Part shown: piece after piece, positions 1 to 6,052 of the stretch
How the letters are laid out: each line of letters starts with the position of its first letter
How positions within the stretch are numbered: the stretch's first letter is position 1
Assembly: GCA_031272845.1 (NCBI GenBank)
Contig: JAISTA010000137.1
Coordinates: 1 to 7,711, forward strand
Length of the DNA: 7,711 nt
Reading direction: 5' to 3'
Source: Oscillospiraceae bacterium
GTDB lineage: Bacteria; Bacillota; Clostridia; Oscillospirales; Oscillospiraceae
Position numbers and translations under genes: made by a program
Notes under the pieces: generated by a model
Databases searched by the model: none
What the model was told of the DNA's origin: nothing
What the model saw: the letters and a program-made list of their open reading frames with translations, nothing else

Positions 1-1209
1 TTCGTCAAAAAAATCCTGCTGAGAGATACCATTTTTGAAAAAATGGGCTTTGCATATATCGGCCCCGTTGACGGGCTCGATTTTATTTCGCTTGAAAACG
101 CGCTGAATATCGCAAAAAGCGCCGACAGACCCGTTCTTCTGCACGTCAACACGCAAAAGGGACGCGGCTATGCCCCCGCCGAGACGGAGCCGGAGAAGTA
201 TCACGGCGTTTCGGCGTTTGACAAAAGCATCGGCATACTGCCCGCAGAGGAAAAATCGACGTTCTCCTCTGAATTCGGCAAGGCTCTGTGCGACCTCGCG
301 GCGGAGGACGAGCGCATTTGCGCAATTACGGCCGCGATGACCGGCGGAACAGGCCTGAGCGAATTTGCGCACCGTTTCAGCTCGCGTTTTTTTGATGTCG
401 GAATTGCGGAGGGGCATGCAGTTACTATGGCGGCCGGGCTGTCTCGCGGCGGACTTATCCCTGTTTTCTGCGTATACTCAACGTTTTTGCCGCGCGCAGC
501 CGATATGCTGATACACGACGCGGCGCTTTCGGATGAGCATATCGTTCTTGCGGTTGACCGCGCGGGCTTTGTCCCGGGAGACGGTGAGACGCACCAGGGC
601 ATATTTGACGTGGGTCTGCTTGCAAGCATACCGAACGTAACGGTTTTTGCTCCGGAAAATTACAATGAACTGCGAAAAATGCTGAAAATCGCCGCTTTTG
701 AAACACCGGGCATTGCCGTTATACGTTACCCGAAGGGTTCGGGTACGAATATAGAATTGCCTGCGTGCACGCCCGACAGGTGGTTCACTGAAGCAACGGT
801 TATTTCTGATGAAAATCCGCGCGTTACGGCCGTTACTTATGGTACACTCACGCAGAATCTGTGCGACGCTGCCGATATTTCAGGCGTGCCGCTGGATATC
901 GTCGTATTGAAAAAAATAATACCCCTGGATATTACTCCCATTGCAAAATCACTGCTTCGCACAGGCAAGCTCTTGGTCGTTGAGGATAATTTCAAGGATA
1001 TTATCGCGCAAAGTATTGTGGCGGAGCTTGCAAAGGCGGGTGTTTTCCCGAAAACTGTGAAGTCAATAAGCTGCGGCGGCGTTGTGCCGAAGGAAGGCAC
1101 TGTCCAAGAGCTGCAGGAGGATTTTGGCCTTTCGGCCGAAAGGCTTGCCGAGGAGCTTCAGAGCGTTTGCGCGGAGGTACACGCAAGTGTCGGAAAAAAA
1201 GCGCGTTGA
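1..1209 (+). CDS. dxs: 1-deoxy-D-xylulose-5-phosphate synthase, C-terminal part (5' end outside window)
   Basis: The enzyme condenses pyruvate with glyceraldehyde 3-phosphate, using thiamine diphosphate, to make 1-deoxy-D-xylulose 5-phosphate. This is the first step of the MEP isoprenoid pathway and also feeds thiamine and pyridoxal synthesis; it acts in the cytosol. The frame is open from base 1, giving 402 codons of a protein usually about 620 residues long, so roughly 220-240 N-terminal residues are missing. Visible are YIGPVDG (codons 19-25), KGRGYAPAE, the HGV segment, and the transketolase-like pyrimidine-binding domain with FDVGIAEGHAVT, whose Glu activates the cofactor. DRAGFVPGDGETHQG and the C-terminal IRYPKG follow. 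EGHAVT in place of EQHAVT is, from memory, common in Clostridia. The internal ATG at base 43 is not the start, since homologous sequence continues upstream of it. The 3' end overlaps tlyA by 23 nt. Confidence 0.96.
   Translation, partial: FVKKILLRDTIFEKMGFAYIGPVDGLDFISLENALNIAKSADRPVLLHVNTQKGRGYAPAETEPEKYHGVSAFDKSIGILPAEEKSTFSSEFGKALCDLAAEDERICAITAAMTGGTGLSEFAHRFSSRFFDVGIAEGHAVTMAAGLSRGGLIPVFCVYSTFLPRAADMLIHDAALSDEHIVLAVDRAGFVPGDGETHQGIFDVGLLASIPNVTVFAPENYNELRKMLKIAAFETPGIAVIRYPKGSGTNIELPACTPDRWFTEATVISDENPRVTAVTYGTLTQNLCDAADISGVPLDIVVLKKIIPLDITPIAKSLLRTGKLLVVEDNFKDIIAQSIVAELAKAGVFPKTVKSISCGGVVPKEGTVQELQEDFGLSAERLAEELQSVCAEVHASVGKKAR
1127..1144. repeat. Perfect 18-bp palindrome near the dxs 3' end
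   Basis: The 18 bases gcctttcggccgaaaggc equal their own reverse complement. In RNA they could form a 7-bp stem with a GGCC loop. The site lies inside dxs (residues LSAER) and ends 28 nt before the tlyA Shine-Dalgarno sequence. A role in tlyA translation or mRNA processing is possible but unsupported beyond position. A palindrome this long is somewhat unlikely by chance in 7.7 kb. Confidence 0.4.
1173..1178 (+). promoter_or_regulatory. Ribosome binding site of tlyA, within dxs
   Basis: GGAGGT lies 8 nt upstream of the GTG at 1187 and is a near-consensus Shine-Dalgarno sequence. It decides the tlyA start: the upstream in-frame ATG at 1082 would add 35 residues of out-of-frame dxs translation that do not resemble a TlyA N-terminus. 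Confidence 0.85.
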
Positions 1210-2002
1210 CGCGGCGCTTGTCGAGGCGGGATATTTCGAAACGCGCGAGCGTGCAAAGGCCGCGATTATGGCGGGCAGCGTTTATATTGACGGGCAAAAG
1301 TGCCTGAAGCCGGGGCAGTTTGTCGGCGATACCGCAAGCATTGAGGTTCGCGGCGGGCTGAAATATGTCAGCCGGGGCGGACTAAAGCTCGAAAAGGCTG
1401 TCGCGGAATTCGGGCTTGACCTTTCCGGGCGCGTGTGTGTTGACGTCGGCGCTTCGACCGGCGGCTTTACGGACTGTATGCTGCAAAGCGGCGCTGAGCA
1501 CGTGTTTGCAGTTGACGTCGGCTACGGGCAGCTTGCCTGGAAGCTGCGCACAGATGAACGGGTTACCGTTATGGAGCGCACAAACGCGCGGTACCTTAGC
1601 CCCGATGACTTTTTGCTTGGCAAGGAGCGGCGGCAGCCCGATTTTGCTTCAATAGACGTTTCATTTATCAGCGTCAGGCTTATCCTGCCGGCATTGCGCG
1701 AGGTGCTTGCGGACGGCGCGGAGGCCGCGTCGCTTATAAAGCCGCAGTTTGAGGCGGGGCGCGAAAAGGTTGGCAAAAACGGCGTTGTGCGGGACAAAAG
1801 CGTACACCTTGAGGTCATAAAAAGCTTTATTTCGGACGCAATGTCCGCCGGATTTTCGGTTCTGGGACTGACATTTTCACCTGTGCGCGGGCCGGAGGGC
1901 AACCTTGAGTTTTTGGCGCACCTGAAAAAGAGCGAAAACCCGCAGTGCGCGGAGCTGGATATTTCGGCGGTCGTAACAGCCGCGCACGAGACACTGACTT
2001 AG
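1187..2002 (+). CDS. tlyA: TlyA family 16S/23S rRNA 2'-O-cytidine methyltransferase
   Basis: Members of this family methylate cytidine 2'-hydroxyls in 16S and/or 23S rRNA using S-adenosylmethionine; loss gives capreomycin resistance in mycobacteria. Older annotation calls it hemolysin A. From the GTG start the protein has 271 residues, normal for the family. An S4 RNA-binding domain covers about residues 4-65 (RVDAALVEAGYFETRERAKA). It is followed by YVSRGGLKL (60-68) and an FtsJ-like methyltransferase fold with the SAM-binding loop DVGASTGGF (86-94) and AVDVGYGQL (108-116). The catalytic K-D-K-E set of the family can be placed at K67, D157 (SIDVSF), K185 (IKPQFE) and E241 (GNLEF), spaced much as in Mycobacterium TlyA. 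The start overlaps dxs by 23 nt, which suggests translational coupling. Whether it modifies one or both rRNAs cannot be read from the sequence. Confidence 0.95.
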   Translation: MSEKKRVDAALVEAGYFETRERAKAAIMAGSVYIDGQKCLKPGQFVGDTASIEVRGGLKYVSRGGLKLEKAVAEFGLDLSGRVCVDVGASTGGFTDCMLQSGAEHVFAVDVGYGQLAWKLRTDERVTVMERTNARYLSPDDFLLGKERRQPDFASIDVSFISVRLILPALREVLADGAEAASLIKPQFEAGREKVGKNGVVRDKSVHLEVIKSFISDAMSAGFSVLGLTFSPVRGPEGNLEFLAHLKKSENPQCAELDISAVVTAAHETLT

Positions 2003-2015
2003 CCGTCTTAAAGAC

Positions 2016-2021
2016 AAAGGA
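2016..2021 (+). promoter_or_regulatory. Weak ribosome binding site of nadK
   Basis: AAAGGA lies 10 nt before the TTG at 2032, in the 29-nt gap after tlyA. The site is modest and the start codon is a weak one, so nadK translation is probably lower than that of its neighbours. It supports the start that gives the family-typical beginning KKILLLPN. Confidence 0.5.
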
Positions 2022-2031
2022 CTATATTCAT

Positions 2032-2883
2032 TTGAAGAAAATTTTACTTCTTCCGAATAAAGAGCGCGACGAGGGGCTTTTGGTCTCGCGCAGGGCGGAG
2101 ACGCTGCTTGCGTCCCTTGGCTTTGCGCCCCTGCTTTTCCCGATAGATGAAGGCACGGACGACGGCGAGCTTGAGTTTATCTCCCCGGAGCAGTTCGGTC
2201 TGATCATCGCCTTTGGCGGCGACGGCACTGTTTTGCGCGCGGCAAAGCTCTCCTTCGGCACCGGGATTCCCGTTGTCGGCGTTAATATGGGTGGCAAGGG
2301 GTTTCTTGCGGAAATTGAGGTTTCGGAGCTTGACAGGCTTGCGCAGATTGCGGCCGGTGAGTTTTTGCGTGAAGAAAGGCTGGTGCTGGAGGCGGAGCTT
2401 ATACGCGAGGGGACGTGTCTCGGCAAGTACTGGGCGCTTAACGACGCGGTCATACGCGGCGTGTCAAAGGTTGCGGACATTTCTGTTTTCGGCGACGGAC
2501 ACCGCATTTTGTGCGTAACGGGAGACGGTATTGTCGTAGCGACGCCGACGGGGTCAACCGCTTACTCGCTTTCCGCCGGAGGGCCGATCGTCGAGCCGAC
2601 GAGCGATAATATTATCGTCACGCCGATTTGCGCGCACTCGATTGACGCGAAATCGTTTATACTCTCCTCCGAACGTGAGGTTTCGGTCGTAATCGGCGGC
2701 AGAAAAACCTCCGATGTGCTCTTGACGATCGACGGCCAGCAAATCGCGCCGCTCCTGGTCGGAGACAGCCTGTGTGTTCGGCGGTCTGAGAAGAAGACGG
2801 TTTTTGCTCATCTTGCTGAAAAAAGCTTTTACAGCAGGGTTTACGAAAAACTAAAGGACGGCAGGTATAGTCAATTAACTTGA
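2032..2883 (+). CDS. nadK: NAD kinase, C-terminus altered by an insertion
   Basis: The enzyme phosphorylates NAD to NADP in the cytosol and is the main source of NADP. With the TTG start it has 283 residues, normal for bacterial NadK. An ATG at 1945 is in frame, but its product would begin with a tail of tlyA sequence. The ATP/NAD-kinase domain shows GGDGT (62-66, catalytic D64), NMGGKGFL (85-92), LNDAVIRG (136-143) and the diagnostic glycine-rich DGIVVATPTGSTAYSLSAGG (165-184), followed by the PTSDNIIVTPICAHS region. The ending is odd. Codons from 2866 on (residues 279-283, YSQLT) and the TGA stop lie in the left end of the palindromic element. Removing that element gives an ending at R278 followed by TAA. 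The fold and active site are complete, so the enzyme is probably functional. Confidence 0.95.
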   Translation: MKKILLLPNKERDEGLLVSRRAETLLASLGFAPLLFPIDEGTDDGELEFISPEQFGLIIAFGGDGTVLRAAKLSFGTGIPVVGVNMGGKGFLAEIEVSELDRLAQIAAGEFLREERLVLEAELIREGTCLGKYWALNDAVIRGVSKVADISVFGDGHRILCVTGDGIVVATPTGSTAYSLSAGGPIVEPTSDNIIVTPICAHSIDAKSFILSSEREVSVVIGGRKTSDVLLTIDGQQIAPLLVGDSLCVRRSEKKTVFAHLAEKSFYSRVYEKLKDGRYSQLT

Positions 2884-2886
2884 AAA
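2866..2886 (+). repeat. Left terminal inverted repeat of the MITE-like element
   Basis: These 21 bases are the exact reverse complement of 3003-3023. The first two (TA, 2866-2867) probably belong to the target site. The element proper then starts TAGTCAATTAACTTG. The nadK stop TGA (2881-2883) lies inside this arm. Confidence 0.92.
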
Positions 2887-3021
2887 GCGGTTTGAATTTG
2901 CGCGGATATTTTTTGCATTGCAAGGATGAGGACGCAGACGTGTCGTAACCCGTCAAGGACGAAGACGAAGCAATGCGGAAAATTTCCGCCGAGGCGAACA
3001 GTTTTTCAAGTTAATTGACTA
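2868..3021. mobile_element. Palindromic MITE-like element, 154 bp, flanked by TA
   Basis: The segment has perfect inverted ends and no coding capacity. A second stem lies inside: 2902-2921 pairs with 2970-2989 (17 Watson-Crick pairs of 20, with two more G-U). The stretch between the two stems (2887-2901 against 2990-3002) also pairs in part. Only about 48 nt in the middle (2922-2969) stay as a loop. The element is flanked by TA on both sides, and joining the flanks through one TA restores a sensible nadK-recN junction. TA target duplication is known for IS630/Tc1-mariner transposases, so a non-autonomous element moved in trans is the best reading. No transposase is in the window. An alternative is a dispersed hairpin repeat of another kind. 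Only copies elsewhere in the genome can settle this. Confidence 0.75.
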
Positions 3022-3023
3022 TA
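3003..3023 (-). repeat. Right terminal inverted repeat of the MITE-like element
   Basis: This arm matches 2866-2886 perfectly in inverted orientation. The last two bases (TA, 3022-3023) are the likely second copy of the target dinucleotide. Its junction with flanking DNA creates TATAAT at 3020-3025. Confidence 0.92.
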
Positions 3024-3025
3024 AT
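3020..3025 (+). promoter_or_regulatory. Candidate -10 hexamer formed at the element junction, upstream of recN
   Basis: TATAAT, a perfect sigma-A -10 consensus, spans the element end and the flanking bases. A start near 3032 would give a leader of about 14 nt that holds AGGA (3033-3036) before the recN ATG. Against it, the hexamers 16-18 nt upstream (around 2996-3003) do not resemble TTGACA. A TG lies 2 nt rather than 1 nt before the hexamer, so it is not a proper extended -10. Confidence 0.3.
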
Positions 3026-3045
3026 ACGGCGCAGGACGGCAAAAT

Positions 3046-4746
3046 ATGCTTAAGACGCTTTATATAAAAAACCTTGCCCTGCTATCGGAGGCAAGCATAG
3101 AGTTCGGCGCGGGGCTGAATGTTATGACGGGCGAAACCGGCGCGGGCAAAAGTATCATCATCGGCGCTTTGGGTCTTATCGGCGGCGAGCGCGCAAGCTC
3201 CGACCTGATTCGGCGCGGCGCGGAATACCTGACTGTTACGGCTGAGTTTTCCGATACGGAAAAAGACGCGGCAATCAGCGCGTTTCTGGACGAAAACGGC
3301 ATTGAGCGGCAGGAATCGCTGATCATCACCCGCCGCGTAACGCCCGAGGGCAACAACACCGTGCGCATAAACTCCCAACCGGTGACGCTTGCGGTTTTGC
3401 GTGAGCTGTCGGGTCTGCTGATTGATATTCACGGTCAAAACGACGGCAAAAAGCTTCTTTCGGAGAAAAACCACCTTGCGGCGCTTGACGCGTATGCCGG
3501 CAACGGCGAAAAGCTTGCGGATTACAGGGCTGTGTATTATTCAATTGTATCGCTGCTGCGCGAGATAAAATCGCTCAAGCTCTCCGAGCGTGAGCGCGAG
3601 CTGCTTGCGGAGCAGCTTACCGCCGAAATTGAGGAGCTGTCAGAAGCGAACCTCACGGACGGCGAATTTGAGGAAAAGTCGCGGCGGCTTGCGTTTGTAA
3701 AAAGCGCGGCGGGCGTCGCCGACGCCGTGTATTCGTCGAACAGGCTACTCTCCGGAGATGACGACAGCTTCGGCGTTTGCGGAGATCTGTCTCAGGCGGA
3801 GGCGCTGCTGCTGTCTGTCGGGCTGCCGGAGGAGTTTCCCGCGCTTGCGGAGCTTCAGGCGCGGCTTTCGGCACTCAGCCTTGAGGCAAGGGAGCTTTCC
3901 GGCGAGCTGTCAGCTTTCCGCGATTCCTTGGGCTTCGGCTTGCACGAGCTGGATGAGCTTCAGGCACGGCTTGCCGAGATTCGCCGCGTAACGCGCAAAT
4001 ACGGAGGGGACGAGGAGTCTGCGATTTCTCTTCTGGAGAGCAAAACGCAGGAGCTGTCCCGCCTGCAAAACGCGGACACCGCGATTGACGAGCTTGAACG
4101 CAGGCGCGCCGCGCAGCACATTGTCTGCACGGAAAAGGCCGCCGTCCTGTCGTCGATACGCGCCAAGGCGGCGGAAGACCTTGCGCGCGACATTGAGCGG
4201 GAGCTGTCCGAGCTTTCCATGCCGGACGCGCGGTTTTGGGCGGAGCTTATACCGCTGCCGAAGTTTTCGGCGGCCGGCCGCGAGGACGCACGGTTTCTGC
4301 TCTCGGCAAACAAGGGCGAAAACGCGGGACCGATCACAAAAATCGCCTCAGGCGGTGAGCTTTCACGAATAATGCTTGCGCTGAAAACGGTTCTTGCGAA
4401 AAATGACGGCATACATACCGCCGTGTTTGACGAGATTGACACCGGCGTTTCGGGAATCGCGGCCGGCAAGGTCGGGCGCAAGCTCGCGCGGCTGGCGCAG
4501 GGGCGGCAGGTTTTTGCCGTAACGCACCTGCCGCAGATTGCCGCCTTTGCTGACCGGCACTTTGAGATAAAAAAGCGCGAGGACGGCGGGCGCACCGTCA
4601 CCGACGTGCGCATACTGTCAGACGACGAGCGCGTTCTTGAAATTTCGCGTATGACAGGCGGCGAAACCGTGACGGAGGCCACAAAGCTCTCGGCAAGGGA
4701 GCTTATTGCCGCGTCAGAGCTGCAAAAGACAGACGCGCATTCGTAA
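3046..4746 (+). CDS. recN: DNA repair protein RecN (SMC-like ATPase)
   Basis: RecN is a cytosolic SMC-related ATPase that gathers at DNA double-strand breaks and helps recombinational repair. At 566 residues it matches the usual 550-580. The N-terminal ATPase half begins MLKTLYIKNLALL and holds the Walker A loop GETGAGKS (29-36). The middle, roughly 160-400, is Glu/Leu/Arg-rich and reads as the two antiparallel coiled-coil arms around a short hinge. The C-terminal half carries the ABC signature SGGELSR (from S435), Walker B AVFDEIDTG (D462, E463) and the switch histidine in VTHLPQ (H494). AGGA lies 9 nt before the ATG. In many Firmicutes the gene is preceded by argR; here it follows nadK, with the palindromic element between them. 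Confidence 0.97.
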   Translation: MLKTLYIKNLALLSEASIEFGAGLNVMTGETGAGKSIIIGALGLIGGERASSDLIRRGAEYLTVTAEFSDTEKDAAISAFLDENGIERQESLIITRRVTPEGNNTVRINSQPVTLAVLRELSGLLIDIHGQNDGKKLLSEKNHLAALDAYAGNGEKLADYRAVYYSIVSLLREIKSLKLSERERELLAEQLTAEIEELSEANLTDGEFEEKSRRLAFVKSAAGVADAVYSSNRLLSGDDDSFGVCGDLSQAEALLLSVGLPEEFPALAELQARLSALSLEARELSGELSAFRDSLGFGLHELDELQARLAEIRRVTRKYGGDEESAISLLESKTQELSRLQNADTAIDELERRRAAQHIVCTEKAAVLSSIRAKAAEDLARDIERELSELSMPDARFWAELIPLPKFSAAGREDARFLLSANKGENAGPITKIASGGELSRIMLALKTVLAKNDGIHTAVFDEIDTGVSGIAAGKVGRKLARLAQGRQVFAVTHLPQIAAFADRHFEIKKREDGGRTVTDVRILSDDERVLEISRMTGGETVTEATKLSARELIAASELQKTDAHS

Positions 4747-4828
4747 AAAAGCCGCTTAAGCCGCGCATTTTAGACCTGCGCTGTTTTGAGCTTGATACAC
4801 TACAGAAAAACAGGATGGAAAGACGAAT
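4747..4828 (+). other. Intergenic gap recN-tyrS with a weak hairpin candidate
   Basis: This 82-nt gap is the longest stretch without a gene apart from the element region. It holds a short inverted repeat, GCGCA (4763-4767) with TGCGC (4777-4781), followed by TGTTTT. That is too short and too U-poor for a convincing terminator. No clear -35/-10 pair is visible. The gap is too short for a T-box leader and lacks a TGGNACCGCG-like sequence, so tyrS does not look T-box controlled here. GGAAAG (4817-4822) sits 6 nt before the tyrS ATG as a plausible ribosome binding site. Confidence 0.5.
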
Positions 4829-6052
4829 ATGGGAATTTATGAGGAGCTGCGCGGACGCGGACTTATCGCGCAGACGACAAATGAAGAGCTTGTGGCCGAC
4901 CTGCTGGATAACGGCAAGGCGACCTTTTATATAGGCTACGACCCGACGGCGGACAGCCTTACGGCGGGTCATTACATGACGCTCTGCCTTATGAAGCGGC
5001 TGCAAATGGCGGGAAACAAACCGATTGCCCTTGCCGGAGGCGGCACGGGTATGGTTGGAGACCCCTCCGGGCGGCAGGACCTGCGCACGATGATGACGGT
5101 TGAGCGTATAGACGAAAACTGCGCGAAAATCAAAGACCAGATTGCGCGGTTTATTGAGTTCGGCGAGGGCAAGGGACTGCTTGTCAACAACGCGGACTGG
5201 CTGCGGAATCTGAATTACCTTGAGTTTCTGCGCGATTTCGGTACGCATTTTTCGGTCAACAGAATGCTGACGGCCGACTGCTACAGAAACCGCATGGAAA
5301 AGGGACTGACCTTCCTTGAGTTTAACTATATGATTATGCAGGCGTACGATTTCTACGAGCTGTACAGCCGTCACGGCTGTATTTTGCAGTGCGGAGGAGA
5401 CGACCAGTGGAGCAATATGCTCGCCGGAACGGAGCTGATTCGCCGCAAGCTGCAAAAGGACGCGCACTGCCTGACGATTACGCTTCTGACCGACTCAAAC
5501 GGCGTTAAGATGGGCAAAACCGCCGGCAATGCGCTTTGGCTTGACGCAAACCGCACGACGCCTTATGAGTTCTTCCAGTATTGGCGCAACGTAGACGACG
5601 CCGACATTATAAAGTGCCTGAAAATGCTGACATTTCTGCCGCTTGAGCAAATCGCGGAGATGGAGGGCTGGCGTGACGCGCAGCTAAATCAGGCTAAGGA
5701 AACGCTTGCCTTTGAGGTCACAAAGCAGGTTCACGGCGAGGACGCGGCGTTAGCCTCACTTGAGACGGCGAGAAGCGTGTTTTCCTCCGGCGCTGCGGAG
5801 AATATGCCGGAAACGGTCATTTCAGAGGGCGACTTAACAGACGGCCGCCTTGATATTTTGTCGGCGCTGACACTCGCGGGGCTTTGCGCGTCTAAATCAG
5901 ACGCGCGGCGCAATGTGCAGGACGGCGGCGTGACTGTCGACGGCGAAAAGGTTTCGGACATCGGGTACGCAATCGACTGGGACAGGCTGACCTTCGGCGT
6001 TGTTTTGCGTCGCGGCAAGAAAAGCTTTCGCAAGGTCGTGCTCGCGAAATGA
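4829..6052 (+). CDS. tyrS: Tyrosine--tRNA ligase
   Basis: This class I synthetase charges tRNA-Tyr with tyrosine at the cost of ATP. The 407 residues fit the bacterial TyrRS length of about 400-430. The Rossmann catalytic domain shows YIGYDPTADSL (34-44), the HIGH-type motif in the form TAGH (45-48), GDPSGR, the tyrosine pocket YMIMQAYD (Y167, Q171, D174), GGDDQW, and the KMSKS-type loop KMGKT (227-231). The C-terminal part (about 335-407) contains an S4-like RNA-binding domain (ASKSDARRNVQDGGVTVDG) that contacts the tRNA. Thr stands at position 45, where TyrRS of Geobacillus stearothermophilus and E. coli has His. All other motifs look intact, so the enzyme is probably active. Its stop codon overlaps the start of rmuC. 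Confidence 0.97.
   Translation: MGIYEELRGRGLIAQTTNEELVADLLDNGKATFYIGYDPTADSLTAGHYMTLCLMKRLQMAGNKPIALAGGGTGMVGDPSGRQDLRTMMTVERIDENCAKIKDQIARFIEFGEGKGLLVNNADWLRNLNYLEFLRDFGTHFSVNRMLTADCYRNRMEKGLTFLEFNYMIMQAYDFYELYSRHGCILQCGGDDQWSNMLAGTELIRRKLQKDAHCLTITLLTDSNGVKMGKTAGNALWLDANRTTPYEFFQYWRNVDDADIIKCLKMLTFLPLEQIAEMEGWRDAQLNQAKETLAFEVTKQVHGEDAALASLETARSVFSSGAAENMPETVISEGDLTDGRLDILSALTLAGLCASKSDARRNVQDGGVTVDGEKVSDIGYAIDWDRLTFGVVLRRGKKSFRKVVLAK

Noticed and set aside
1082..1186. In-frame ATG extension of tlyA
   Set aside because: The extra residues are out-of-frame dxs sequence unlike any TlyA N-terminus. The GTG at 1187 has an excellent ribosome binding site and begins the S4 domain.
1945..2031. In-frame ATG extension of nadK
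   Set aside because: The extension overlaps the tlyA C-terminus in another frame and does not resemble NadK, whose family-typical start is at the TTG at 2032.
2868..3021. Paired arms of the element as an intrinsic terminator of nadK
   Set aside because: The hairpin is about 154 nt long, and its 3' arm is followed by mixed sequence rather than a U tract, so it does not look like a standard terminator.
3960..4682. Open frame of 240 codons on the minus strand opposite recN
   Set aside because: It is Ser/Arg/Ala-rich low-complexity translation opposite the RecN signature and Walker B regions, typical of an antisense shadow.
4763..4787. GCGCA/TGCGC hairpin plus TGTTTT after recN as a terminator
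   Set aside because: A 5-bp stem with a 9-nt loop and an interrupted U tract is too weak to call as a terminator; it is noted only as part of the gap.
4747..4828. T-box leader upstream of tyrS
   Set aside because: The gap is far shorter than a T-box leader and has no T-box consensus or terminator/antiterminator pair.
4703..5467. Long open frame of 254 codons on the minus strand opposite the end of recN and tyrS
   Set aside because: It lies opposite strongly conserved tyrS sequence, has no ribosome binding site or recognisable motif, and reflects the third-base composition of G+C-rich genes.
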